Shown: in pieces, positions 35,301 to 43,778 of the stretch | Position numbering within the stretch: position 1 is the first letter of the stretch | Layout of the letters: the number at the start of each line of letters is the position of its first letter | IMG/VR virus record: IMGVR_UViG_3300032093_000174 | Location: 1 to 55,093 of that record | DNA: 55,093 bases | Origin: a virus | Direction: 5' to 3' (one strand) | The notes under the pieces: model-generated | Database searches by the model: none | What the model saw: only the letters and a program-made list of their open reading frames with translations | Told to the model about the DNA's origin: nothing | Translations under genes and position numbers: made by a program

Positions 35301-37588
35301 AAAACGTAAACCAAAAGCTTCCGCTTGCCACAAAGATTGCGGAAAGTATGAAGCCGCCCAGTGCTGCCGCCATTGCCCCTATTCCTCCTGGAGAAGGCAC
35401 AGATAAAGAAAAAGAAAAAGCAGCGCAAAAGGCCGCAGAAGATGCTCGCAAGCTTGCCGATGAAAAGCGTCGCTATGAAAGCGAACTGCTCAAGATCAAC
35501 GCAGCCCAAGCCATGGATCTAGACGATGCTGCCTTCGACCATTGGAAAACTTTGCAAGACGAAAAGTTCAACTATCTAGAGGCTGGACAAAATGCGTGGA
35601 TGAAGAACGAGCTAAAGCTACAGCGTGATTTACAGCAGATTGAAATTCAGCGAATTGAAGCCATTCGTAAAGCGCGTCAAGAAACACAGAAGGCCGAAGT
35701 AGAAGCCAATGCCAGGGCAATGGTTGCGCAAGAGCAAGCACCATTCGGCGGCGCTGCCACCTTTGGCGCAACGGGACGCAGTTTCAATGCACCGGGATGG
35801 GTGCATGGCCATTTCCAGAATATGGACAGAGCCTCACTGGTGCAAGATACCACCGACACCGTAATGCGACTGATCTCACAAGGTGTGCCGACAGAGCTTG
35901 GTAGCGGTCAGAAATTTACTAAGGGGATGGGGCGAGATCAAGTGGAGGCATTGGTCAAACGAGGTATTGGTTCGCACAAAAAATATGCAAGCGGAATAGG
36001 CGCCATTGATGTGTTTGTGCCGGAAGGCACGAAGGTGCCCATGCCCCTGTCCGGCGTGGGCAATCTTGGTGGCGCTGCTGGCATTAGCGGAAGACTGTCT
36101 GGAGGCACGCAGTTGATGCACTTGGCTGTTGGTTCGCGTTCTTCTACAGAAGGCAATGCAGCGCGTCAGCGCAAGGAAGTAACAAAAGATCATAATGCAC
36201 AGTTAGCAGTCATTGGGGCTATTAACAAGAAAGAGCTAGAGGCGGCGCAAATCAAGCTTTCCAATGAAGCGGCGCAGCAAAAAGTAAATACGGCCATCAA
36301 AGAATATGTTGCCTCCATTGCCCCCGTAGAACAGCAAAAGCTGGAGAACTCCTTATTGGCCACACGCATCAAACTTATGCGATCTGGCGCTTTTGGGGAA
36401 TCGCTGGACGTTCAAATGCAAATGGCTGAAGCTGAAACCAAGAGAGTTTTGGGGGTGCAACTTGCCACTGCAGCCATTGTAGATAATGAAGCCAAGATAA
36501 AGGCCAACAATGAAGCAGTGAAAATTGGTGCCAAAGGCATCGCGCAAGCCAATGCTGAAAACGAAGTGTATGCTCGTGGGATCGCCACCAATACGCAAAA
36601 AATTGGCGAACTAAATCAGGCTACGCAGGATTACATTCCCACCCTTCAAGAGAAGTTGCGTCTCGCGCAGCAAGCGGCAGAAGTGGAACTTCAAGGTGCA
36701 ATTCAACAAGCCACGCCACTTGGCGGACGCGGACTTTCGCTGGGTTTTATTGGAGAATCAGGCGAGCAGGCCGCTTCCGCCTTTGACCGTGCCATTGGGG
36801 CGGGAAAAACTCAAGAGCAAGCAAAAGCCGATGCACAATACTTTGGTGAGCTTCAGAATAAACTCACGCTTCTTGAAGCACGCAACAATGCCATTAAAAG
36901 TTCCATCATGGGTATTGGCGATGCTTTTGCTACTGCAATGACAACAGGCGTGGCAAGCTTGATTGATGGCACCGCCAGCGCCCAGGAAGTATTTTCTAAT
37001 TTCCTGAAGAGCATTGGACAGGCTCTGACCCAGGCTGCTGCTCAAATGATCGCCACTTACATTGCTATTGGCATTGCTCGTATCTTTGCTGGCATGAGCG
37101 GCGGCGGTGGTCTTGAAGCAAGAACTCCTTCTGGCAATGCGGCGTTTATGGATAGAGTGAGCAAGCTGGATTTGGCGGGTAGTGCCTACGCAAACGGTGG
37201 AATAGCTTTTGGCGGCTTCCGGGCGTTTGCCAATGGTGGCGTGGTCAATGGCCCCACTCTTGGCTTGGTAGGCGAAGGCAAGTACAACGAAGCTATTGTT
37301 CCATTGCCTGATGGCAAGAGCATTCCCGTGATGATGCGCGGTGGGCAGCCAAGCTCTCGCGACCTCATCGGCGGATCCATGAGCCAAGCGATGGCGCCTG
37401 TTCTCAGCATGAGCTTTGAAAGTACCACTATCAATGGAGTGGAATATGTGAGCAGGGATCAGTTGGAGCAAGCTATGATGGATACACGCAAGGCCGCCGC
37501 AAGAGAAGGCGCCGCTCGTGGCGCTACTTTGGCTATTGACAAGCTTCAACAAAGCCCTAGCACTCGCAGGCGCATTGGACTGTCGTAA
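32303..37588 (+). CDS. Tape measure protein with embedded M23-like segment
   Basis: 1761 residues, fixing tail length; by the usual ratio of about 1.5 angstrom per residue the tail would be of order 260 nm (inference). Long helical stretches, with the tape measure motif MASKGQVMSEELKGQLGDVL followed by PGAMAIFAEAAG (about 615-645) typical of the TMP_3 family. Residues about 1165-1275 form a distinct Gly-rich segment: WVHGHFQNMD, SHKKYASGIGAIDVFVPEGT, PLSGVG and LMHLAVG, a pattern like the H...D...H.H of M23 peptidases. Hydrophobic helices lie at about 780-900 (IYAIVLPLTIAFSAIRNVIT). The start lies after a TTATAGAAT stretch. Confidence 0.92.
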   Translation: MAVQDAELKLKVSLDLAFFRQQLLGLGQAAAGTSVPIQVKFDRRTIQNELNTLGRNISQRTYRLEVATNIEAEIRNAQKLAKLLREMPAGSRGVAGVTSKGFGQKAFLGVSPSEIKQLYKAAADAGLVAFRESIANNKREIAKELGLVGKDSIAGLVNGLNSQNPALRKAAQTLGEDLLASVKGVLGIASPSREFKKIGENVGQGFQQGMLSSMDKAFDAVEDLMRARMRVLDTIARGVFRFVGMDPVALRAEAAQRRALPGVNFPATVPSRNIPIGPSGTGRALPPGATPSALPGTAFGSQRYLPTALSDELKTILRGAAFAFVDSIKQQTRSVRVGLAASQQPLLGGSRIAGLLPAGVGRVSNVYSTGAIGGETRAEMMARREREARMRSALRGMDVMGGGAGRPAAPYSYSYRGARPTGAIIPYAAAGALVAQPGGPPSGPPGGGGGLRGMVGQFSRALGNIQLPGAGMVRELGDEFGMATKQVLLFGTAYKALAFATSFPAQVGQAVGALQTFNNTLKAISPTAQEVKSSNKLILDLVDKYNVPLQSARDGFTKLYASMQPAGFSGDEVRAVFTGISKAAAAFGMSADKVDRVNYAFAQMASKGQVMSEELKGQLGDVLPGAMAIFAEAAGFKGPDAIQKFSAALEEGAYKGRAMKVLLQNVGTIMNKEFGPGAEGAARTFQGAMNRMQNSLTLLYEGFEPIAVGFLNAVVMPLTDGIKQVTDGLNAFLTGTAAKTTGGFAFAQQLTQLKPAFDGITANIRTILPLFSQFGQIALGVGKVLLQIAGNPLAGYLARIYAIVLPLTIAFSAIRNVITGVVASVMSMNGAVLLGTQRLATFRSIMQATNLTASQVATGLRIATAAFMTLGSAGVLLAIGALIERMFALKGALDSISQSTIAMRGNISGMANAGMVGGLKNVSKDLQNQLRTYEQLKPLVGGGTFGPKRQPSKQEAQKMQELGLGGFLGTDIFGKPFINDFVDASRIVEARIQQLRSNIQNVNQKLPLATKIAESMKPPSAAAIAPIPPGEGTDKEKEKAAQKAAEDARKLADEKRRYESELLKINAAQAMDLDDAAFDHWKTLQDEKFNYLEAGQNAWMKNELKLQRDLQQIEIQRIEAIRKARQETQKAEVEANARAMVAQEQAPFGGAATFGATGRSFNAPGWVHGHFQNMDRASLVQDTTDTVMRLISQGVPTELGSGQKFTKGMGRDQVEALVKRGIGSHKKYASGIGAIDVFVPEGTKVPMPLSGVGNLGGAAGISGRLSGGTQLMHLAVGSRSSTEGNAARQRKEVTKDHNAQLAVIGAINKKELEAAQIKLSNEAAQQKVNTAIKEYVASIAPVEQQKLENSLLATRIKLMRSGAFGESLDVQMQMAEAETKRVLGVQLATAAIVDNEAKIKANNEAVKIGAKGIAQANAENEVYARGIATNTQKIGELNQATQDYIPTLQEKLRLAQQAAEVELQGAIQQATPLGGRGLSLGFIGESGEQAASAFDRAIGAGKTQEQAKADAQYFGELQNKLTLLEARNNAIKSSIMGIGDAFATAMTTGVASLIDGTASAQEVFSNFLKSIGQALTQAAAQMIATYIAIGIARIFAGMSGGGGLEARTPSGNAAFMDRVSKLDLAGSAYANGGIAFGGFRAFANGGVVNGPTLGLVGEGKYNEAIVPLPDGKSIPVMMRGGQPSSRDLIGGSMSQAMAPVLSMSFESTTINGVEYVSRDQLEQAMMDTRKAAAREGAARGATLAIDKLQQSPSTRRRIGLS

Positions 37589-37590
37589 TC

Positions 37591-37974
37591 ATGGCTACCT
37601 TCCCTGCAATCAGGCCCACGCGACGCTCCTTCACCTTCGGGGAATACCCCGTGAAGGCTTATCGCGCATTATCCGGCAAGGTGGTACGCAGAAGCTTTGG
37701 CAGCAAGCCTTATGGTCATTTGCTTGAGCTTATGTTTGAAGGCATTGACGATAACGTGGTGAATCAGTTGTTTGATCATTACAACATCCAGCAAGGCGTT
37801 ACGATTGGTTTCACGCTGCCTGATGAAGTGTTTTCTGGTATTTCTTCTGAACTGAGAGGCAAACTACAGGCGCCTTCTTCTATTGAATGGACTTACGCGG
37901 AAACGCCCACGGTGGAAAGCATTTACAGCGGGCGTAGCAATGTGACCATCAAGCTAACTGGAGAGTTTGCTTAA
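37591..37974 (+). CDS. Minor tail protein, gpM position
   Basis: A 127-residue beta-rich protein, MATFPAIRPTRRSFTFGEYP onward. Strand pattern (SFGSKPYGHLLELMFEGIDD, GVTIGFTLPDEVFSG) and a closing NVTIKLTGEF fit a distal-tail or minor tail protein. It directly follows the tape measure and precedes proteins in gpL and gpK positions. No family beyond position was recognised. Confidence 0.6.
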   Translation: MATFPAIRPTRRSFTFGEYPVKAYRALSGKVVRRSFGSKPYGHLLELMFEGIDDNVVNQLFDHYNIQQGVTIGFTLPDEVFSGISSELRGKLQAPSSIEWTYAETPTVESIYSGRSNVTIKLTGEFA

Positions 37975-38489
37975 TGGAAGCCATCCGCATTGTCCAATAT
38001 TTTGCCTTGCGTACTTATGCCAGCTCGTTCAACTGGCAACAAGCTGATGACTCCAACTTCAACAAAGATAGGGTGTACAACCACTACTATCAAAACTTCT
38101 TTGTTGGCGCAACGAGGGAATGGAACGGTCAACAATATGCCTTTGCGCCATTTCGGGCAGAAGGCACCATGTCATCCTTGGGAGGCGACAATCCCCTAGT
38201 GCAAGTATTGTTTCCCAACGTGGAAGTAGCCATTCGCTTTGTTGAACAGGGTAACGGCAACAGGCTTAGCCGTCTTACGCTTTCTACTGTTTGGCTCAAT
38301 GCTGCACTCAATCAGATTAAGGCATACGAAGAGCGCTATGTAGGAGTGGGCGCTAGCTTTTCTGACACCACCATTGAACTTCGCTTTAGAAGTGCCATGG
38401 ACAGCGTAGGGGCTCAATTCCCCGCTCGCAAACTGAGCCGCAGCAACGTAGGCATACTACCATTGAGCGCAGACATCTCTCTTCGCTAA
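37974..38489 (+). CDS. Minor tail protein, gpL position
   Basis: A 171-residue protein, MEAIRIVQYFALRTYASSFN onward, with strand-rich segments (YAFAPFRAEGTMSSLGGDNP, VEVAIRFVEQGNGNRLSRLT) and a basic end. The position between tape measure and tail-hub gene fits gpL/DUF1833-like tail-tip proteins. ATGG overlap with the preceding stop. Confidence 0.6.
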   Translation: MEAIRIVQYFALRTYASSFNWQQADDSNFNKDRVYNHYYQNFFVGATREWNGQQYAFAPFRAEGTMSSLGGDNPLVQVLFPNVEVAIRFVEQGNGNRLSRLTLSTVWLNAALNQIKAYEERYVGVGASFSDTTIELRFRSAMDSVGAQFPARKLSRSNVGILPLSADISLR

Positions 38490-38884
38490 TGGCTATCAAC
38501 TATTCCGACCTCATCGGCTTGAGGCATAAATATGCAGCTTCTCCTGAAGACGGTGAAGGCTGCACTGATTGCTGGTTGTTGTGCGTGGAAGTGAGAAATC
38601 GTCTTGGCTTAAGAGATTTGCGCGAGGTGTTTCCTTTTGTTTACAACGACTACAAAGAAGAAGAACTCACCATTCGTCGTATCTTGCGCTGGTTGCTTAC
38701 TTATGGAGAGGTGTTGACAGAGCCGCGTCCCGGTGCATTGTTCTATCTTCCTGGCGCCAATTCGCTTCTTGCCATGGCAGTCGTAGCTGATGATGGCAAC
38801 TGCCTTTTTCTTGGCCAGAGTAAGATGGTGGTTGCAGCACCATTGGCAATGGTGCGACCAAAGAAATTTTTCTGGGCAGAATAA
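38489..38884 (+). CDS. NlpC/P60-like tail protein, gpK position, short
   Basis: A 131-residue protein with the start of an NlpC/P60 domain: MAINYSDLIGLRHKYAASPE then GCTDCWLLCVEVRNRLGLRD (Cys and Trp as in DC.GL). The following strands (RPGALFYLPGANSLLAMAVV, CLFLGQSK) are right for the fold, but the catalytic His that follows in enzymes (HVG) is not seen. It is probably a degenerate structural version. The stop overlaps the next start. Confidence 0.6.
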   Translation: MAINYSDLIGLRHKYAASPEDGEGCTDCWLLCVEVRNRLGLRDLREVFPFVYNDYKEEELTIRRILRWLLTYGEVLTEPRPGALFYLPGANSLLAMAVVADDGNCLFLGQSKMVVAAPLAMVRPKKFFWAE

Positions 38885-41800
38885 TGAGCGACAATCAAAG
38901 AAGGCTTCTTCCTTACGAGCATCAGCTAGTAGAGGCTCTTGGTATTACGAAAGAAGACTATCTTGATTTTGTTGCACAACAACACGTTTATAGGGATGTG
39001 AAGGAAGGAACTGTTTTAGATGTCAGAAACTGGGAAGTTGTCGCCATTGTCTTGACGGTTATTGGCGTATTGTTTCAAGTGGCGGCAGTGCTGTTTGCTC
39101 CCAAGCCACAGACCCCAACGATAGCAGGACAAGGCTCGCAATCACGAGACGATATTTTTGCTCCGCGTTTTGGCTTCAATAGTGCTCAGCAGCTCGCTGC
39201 CTATGGCGAACCCATTCCCCTTGTCTACACCAACACTGCGACAAATCCTGCAGGAGGCGTGCGCGTTGCCTCCAATCTTGTGTGGTCAGCAGTGCAGAGC
39301 TATGGAAGCAGTCAGTTTGTTCAGCTTATGTTTGTCATTGGTGCAGGGGGAATGCGCACTGTTGATCTTGCTAAAAGTGCGTTTGGACAGGTGCCGTTGC
39401 GTGATTTAGTAGCACAAAGTTACTGGGCCTATTTCAACCCCAACGCCACTGGATCTCTTCAAAATAATCATTTACTGCCGCCTCTTGCAGGCCCTCAAAT
39501 TTCCGATCCATCGTTCGCTGGAAGTACCCAAGATAATCCCTATCGCATTAGAGATGGAATAAATGGCGACAAGCTGGATGGCTTTAGTCATGCCTATTCA
39601 CCTTCTGCATCAGCCACGTTTGGTATTTATGGCGTAGTGCCTATCAATGTGGAATATTCAGTGAGGGATCCAGAAGGCAATCTTCGCTGGGACTTCAACC
39701 GCATTTTTTCTCGCCCTGCATGGAATCCAATCACACGCGATGTCAAGGTTGGAGATCAGCGTGTTGTTTGGCTTGAGCAGTGGTCTGGCCCTCGTGAAGG
39801 GCACTTTCCTGAAGCCACTGATCAAGTTAACAATTTACGCCAAACTTTGGCCAATGTGTTTGATGCCGGAAGTTTATTCAAGCTTGGTTCTGCTGAATAT
39901 CGCATTCTTTCTATCAATAAAAATGATATTTTCAATGACAGCATGGTGGTAGTGCTTGAATGCACAAAGGCAGGAGCTCTTCCCCTGGTGGACTATAACA
40001 GTACGGCCGAGCAAGATTTGAATCCCGCCGATTTTTTCGTAAAAGCTTTAGTGCGTATTGAAAAAGCATCTTACGAAACAGTGTCCGCTTGCCGGATAGT
40101 TGACTTTTCAATCAAGGCCAAAGTGTTTAAGCGCATTTCAGGAAGGCAGCAATCATACGGAAGCAACCAGCAACAAGGCTATGCAAGTTCAGACAATGGC
40201 CTCAAACGGCGTTCTGCAATGTTTATTGTTCATTTCAAACGCACCACCGAAGCAAACTATCGCACCATTACTGGCATCTTTGTTGTGGCGAGAGCTGCGG
40301 ACATTGAAAATTTTGTCTATTTTCGTTTCGATTCTCAGAGTGAAGCCTCTAACTGGCAATTTGTTTTTGAGCCGGTCGCTGATGCGCCTACTGAGTTTGA
40401 CACCCGTCCCGAATTGCTAGATGAGTATAACAATCGCGTGTGTTATTTCCTGGAGAACTCAGGGGCAGTTGTGCGATTTCCAGCCCAGCGGAATAGCCTT
40501 GGGGGCAGCTTGGAAGCGTTTGAATACAGAGGAACGGTCTATGTGTCTACCAATAAGGGATGGCCTGCGCCTGATCGGGGCAACAATCCACTTGGCACCA
40601 CTGAATGGGCGATATTTGCAAATCAATCAGACACGCAGTTGCAACATTCCTTTGACAATGGCCCGGAGTTTTCATTGGCAGCAATCACAGAGCAAATTGT
40701 CGAGCCATTCTCTTCTTTTTCGTCGCTCTACCAAGGGCTGTCTTTGTTCGGCTTCAATATGTACTCAGGCAAGACCATTCAAGACTTGCGCTCGTTTACG
40801 TTGTTCGTAGACCAAGGTAGAGAATGTCGCACTCTTAGCACCACTTCCCCTGGCTCTATTTCTCCATTTCCCAATGAATGTCCATGCAATGCCCCGGACA
40901 TTTTCTTGGACACGATTCTGGATACTACTGATGGTATTGGCCAGTTCGCTAGTTTGCATTCCGTAGATGTAGAGCAACTAGCTTTTAGTAAGCGCTTTTG
41001 CCAAGCTAATCAACTATTCATGGATGGCGTAATTGCAGAACCCACAGCATGGCGTGAATTCTGGGCTGTTAATGCTGGCTTCAGCTTACTGGAGCTTGCC
41101 AAGATTGGCGGCAAAGATACGCTAATTCCTGCGGTGCCTTATGATAAGAACAATGGGCAGATCAACGGCACCATTATCGTCTCGGCATTGTTCAATCAAG
41201 GAAATATTCTTGAAGATAGCTACAAGGAAGAATTTATTGACTATGGCAACGGCACGCAGGATGTAGTGCTAACTGGCATCTATCGCACATCAGAATCAGG
41301 TAGCGCCTTTGCCAAGAATTCAAGTGTGGAGGTTCAACTGGCCGACACTGTTGAAGGTGTGGCGTTGCGGGAGACTGTCGATATGTCTCGTTTTGTCACC
41401 ACTAAGGAACAGGCCGTTAAAGTGCTGAAATATTTATGCAATGTTCGTCGTCATTCCCGCCGCGCCATTGAATTCAAGACCTTCCCTACGGATAGTCCAG
41501 TGTTTCCCGGCGCCTATATCTATGTGGAGTTAGCGCAAAATCAATGGCAAAACATCTACTCAGGTATTATCGAGGACGATGGGCTTTTGAATTTGCCGCT
41601 GGTAGACAGCTTGCCCGATGACGACTATTCCATGATCATTTACTGGCCCAACTCTTCATCTACTTTCCCTGGTAATTTGGAAATAGCTGATGGCTTCTTG
41701 ACAGTGAGAGTGCGCAACGGAAGGGCCGTGAGACTGGAAAATGGCACAGAATGGAGCATTGCACAATGGAAAGGCTATTTATTTGTGCTCGGTAAGTCTG

Positions 41801-41967
41801 TACGCAATAAGCGCATTTTTCGCGTGACGGAGGTATCAATGGATGAAGAAGGGGAGACGACAGTTAAGGGCGTGGAACATGCCGATCAAAACGGCTCTTC
41901 CCTGATTGCACGAGGCATTGCGCAATATGTGCCAGGATTGTTCATGATTGACGGTCGCCCGGAATAA
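38884..41967 (+). CDS. Tail hub / gpJ-like host-attachment protein
   Basis: 1027 residues. A short N-terminal domain and a hydrophobic segment (about 52-72, VVAIVLTVIGVLFQVAAVLF) are followed by a repetitive beta-rich body: FGFNSAQQLAAYGEPIPLVY, MFVIGAGGMRTVDLA, then FN-type repeats and a C-terminal segment (AVKVLKYLCNVRRHSRRAIE, GAYIYVELAQNQWQNIYSG). The layout with AYGEPIPLVYG matches the tail-tip protein J / fibronectin-like baseplate hub found in many siphoviruses. It probably binds the receptor. Confidence 0.8.
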   Translation: MSDNQRRLLPYEHQLVEALGITKEDYLDFVAQQHVYRDVKEGTVLDVRNWEVVAIVLTVIGVLFQVAAVLFAPKPQTPTIAGQGSQSRDDIFAPRFGFNSAQQLAAYGEPIPLVYTNTATNPAGGVRVASNLVWSAVQSYGSSQFVQLMFVIGAGGMRTVDLAKSAFGQVPLRDLVAQSYWAYFNPNATGSLQNNHLLPPLAGPQISDPSFAGSTQDNPYRIRDGINGDKLDGFSHAYSPSASATFGIYGVVPINVEYSVRDPEGNLRWDFNRIFSRPAWNPITRDVKVGDQRVVWLEQWSGPREGHFPEATDQVNNLRQTLANVFDAGSLFKLGSAEYRILSINKNDIFNDSMVVVLECTKAGALPLVDYNSTAEQDLNPADFFVKALVRIEKASYETVSACRIVDFSIKAKVFKRISGRQQSYGSNQQQGYASSDNGLKRRSAMFIVHFKRTTEANYRTITGIFVVARAADIENFVYFRFDSQSEASNWQFVFEPVADAPTEFDTRPELLDEYNNRVCYFLENSGAVVRFPAQRNSLGGSLEAFEYRGTVYVSTNKGWPAPDRGNNPLGTTEWAIFANQSDTQLQHSFDNGPEFSLAAITEQIVEPFSSFSSLYQGLSLFGFNMYSGKTIQDLRSFTLFVDQGRECRTLSTTSPGSISPFPNECPCNAPDIFLDTILDTTDGIGQFASLHSVDVEQLAFSKRFCQANQLFMDGVIAEPTAWREFWAVNAGFSLLELAKIGGKDTLIPAVPYDKNNGQINGTIIVSALFNQGNILEDSYKEEFIDYGNGTQDVVLTGIYRTSESGSAFAKNSSVEVQLADTVEGVALRETVDMSRFVTTKEQAVKVLKYLCNVRRHSRRAIEFKTFPTDSPVFPGAYIYVELAQNQWQNIYSGIIEDDGLLNLPLVDSLPDDDYSMIIYWPNSSSTFPGNLEIADGFLTVRVRNGRAVRLENGTEWSIAQWKGYLFVLGKSVRNKRIFRVTEVSMDEEGETTVKGVEHADQNGSSLIARGIAQYVPGLFMIDGRPE

Positions 41968-42017
41968 CAACAGGCTATTAGAATGGCCTTATACTAAAAG
42001 AAAAGTGCTCACTGGCG

Positions 42018-42821
42018 ATGGCTATTTATACGGGCAATGATGGCACCATGTTTTTGGCCCCAACAGGCGGCACTGGCCTCGTGGGGGTATTTACCGTACC
42101 AGTGTGGTCTACAGGGGGTCGGTTGCCCATCAATATTGGAGAGATTTTTAACGTGGCCACGTTCCAGGGGAGCGGCAGAGGAGCGCAAGTAAGAGCTATT
42201 GACTTCATTCCTGCAGGCTCGGCCGATGGCACCATTTGCCGTTTCGAGGTGGTAGTAGGCGGCACTGGCTATGCAGTTGGCAATCAATTGGCATGGGCAA
42301 GAACATGGCAGCCCAATTTGTGGATACAAACCACGCCAACCATTGTCACGGAGAGTAATACTGCTGTCGTTGAAAACATTCTCGACACTACTGAAGATCC
42401 ATATCGAGTGGCCAAGATTCGCGGTTGGACATTAAACAGTAATTCTGAAGTGGTTGAAACCACAAGCCTTGGAGACACCACCAAAACATACGCCCCATCG
42501 ATTACATCCAATGACGGCACGGCAACGCTATTGTTTTACGAGCAGGATAGTGGTTTTGAACAGTTTGGAGACATTTATGAATACATTGATATTTTGTTTC
42601 CCACTACCACGCCTCGTGAAGTGCGTGTGAACCTGCTGATCAGCAAAGGAACGTTCACCAGGGACGGCGGTGATTATTGGAAGACCAATTTTGCCTTTAA
42701 TGCTTTTATTACTAGCGCAAGTATTGGTGTGTCTTATGGGGAAGTTGTAACTGTTGAAACTAACTTCACAGTGAATGGTCCGTTGAGAGATCGGCCATGG
42801 AAGGGCGGACAGGTTTATTGA
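42018..42821 (+). CDS. Tail tube-like protein 2
   Basis: 267 residues, MAIYTGNDGTMFLAPTGGTG onward. The C-terminal part contains SNSEVVETTSLGDTTKTYAP and GTATLLFYEQDS, which matches the DSTEITSLGERFKNFA and GTVDCLFSFKN segments of the next gene. Both resemble tail tube proteins. The region upstream has TATACT (41990-41995) without a clear -35. Extra tube-like genes in the tip-fibre region suggest a decorated or second tube, but that is inference. Confidence 0.65.
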   Translation: MAIYTGNDGTMFLAPTGGTGLVGVFTVPVWSTGGRLPINIGEIFNVATFQGSGRGAQVRAIDFIPAGSADGTICRFEVVVGGTGYAVGNQLAWARTWQPNLWIQTTPTIVTESNTAVVENILDTTEDPYRVAKIRGWTLNSNSEVVETTSLGDTTKTYAPSITSNDGTATLLFYEQDSGFEQFGDIYEYIDILFPTTTPREVRVNLLISKGTFTRDGGDYWKTNFAFNAFITSASIGVSYGEVVTVETNFTVNGPLRDRPWKGGQVY

Positions 42822-42843
42822 TGCCTTTAGTGATTGACAAGGC

Positions 42844-43776
42844 ATGACTGTATTCGCGGGACACTATGGGCAAGTCGAGCTTAAGCGCGTAGGTGGTGGA
42901 GGCTCGATTAATGCGCGAATTAGTCCTGCCAATTTACTGGTCAGTAGAAAGCGCATCAACATTGGCGATCCAGATGGCATTGACTTGCCTAATGGAACCA
43001 TCACTACAGGTGACCGCATTAGACTCACCACTAGCGATTCTCGCGGCCTGCCACTGAGGCTCTACACAAACGCCGCAAATACCACTTACATAGACAACCC
43101 TGGCGCTGGCGTTCTTCCCATTGAATTTTTTGCCAATGTGGATGCCATGGGCGCCATTCGCATGTATCGCAGCTTTAGCGATGCCATTAATAATCCCGGC
43201 GTGCGCTTCTTGGCAGTACCACTATCCGTTAGTGCATTAGCAGCGCCTTGGCAAGTTGATATGTCCATTGTTGAAGGTGGTTTTCATAAGCTAGGGCAAG
43301 TAAAGGGTTTCACGTTTTCTACTGACAGAGACTCCACTGAAATCACCTCCCTGGGTGAACGCTTCAAAAACTTTGCGCAATCTGGCATCTCCGGCAGTGG
43401 CACTGTTGACTGCTTGTTTAGTTTCAAAAACTTAAACGACGAAGAAATCCCACTTGCATTATGCGAACTTGTACAAAAGATAGAAGCAGGGGCAAAATTT
43501 GCTGGCAAGTTTTACTTGCTTGAACCACGAGTGCAGCAAATTCCTGGCTATGCAACAAATGAAGGCGTATGGTATGAAGTAAATGGTATTATGACAAGAG
43601 CTGGTATTACAGTGCAATCAGATCAGATTGTGGAATGCAGTTTTGATTTTATCAGTGCCGGTGCATTTGCCCTGAAGAGTGGAGTAACACCAGTCGAAAT
43701 AACAACTGAGGCTGACGTTAGAATTGGCACTGATGCCGATTTGACAGAGCTTGGGCTCTTAGTGGAAGCAAACTAA
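42844..43776 (+). CDS. Tail tube-like protein 3
   Basis: 310 residues, MTVFAGHYGQVELKRVGGGG onward; beta-rich. It shares TEITSLGERFKNFA with the previous gene and VECSFDFISAGAFAL with the tail tube candidate at 29575. Its C-terminal DVRIGTDADLTELGLLVEAN is a short acidic end. Family and role are unproven. Confidence 0.65.
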   Translation: MTVFAGHYGQVELKRVGGGGSINARISPANLLVSRKRINIGDPDGIDLPNGTITTGDRIRLTTSDSRGLPLRLYTNAANTTYIDNPGAGVLPIEFFANVDAMGAIRMYRSFSDAINNPGVRFLAVPLSVSALAAPWQVDMSIVEGGFHKLGQVKGFTFSTDRDSTEITSLGERFKNFAQSGISGSGTVDCLFSFKNLNDEEIPLALCELVQKIEAGAKFAGKFYLLEPRVQQIPGYATNEGVWYEVNGIMTRAGITVQSDQIVECSFDFISAGAFALKSGVTPVEITTEADVRIGTDADLTELGLLVEAN

Positions 43777-43778
43777 CC

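Noticed and set aside
38489-38884. Active NlpC/P60 peptidase
   Set aside because: The Cys region is present, but the downstream catalytic His motif is not seen, so only the fold is claimed.
41990-41995. TATACT as a promoter before 42018
   Set aside because: No -35 hexamer at a usual distance. Similar TAGAAT stretches precede some other virion genes, but no shared upstream box could be aligned.
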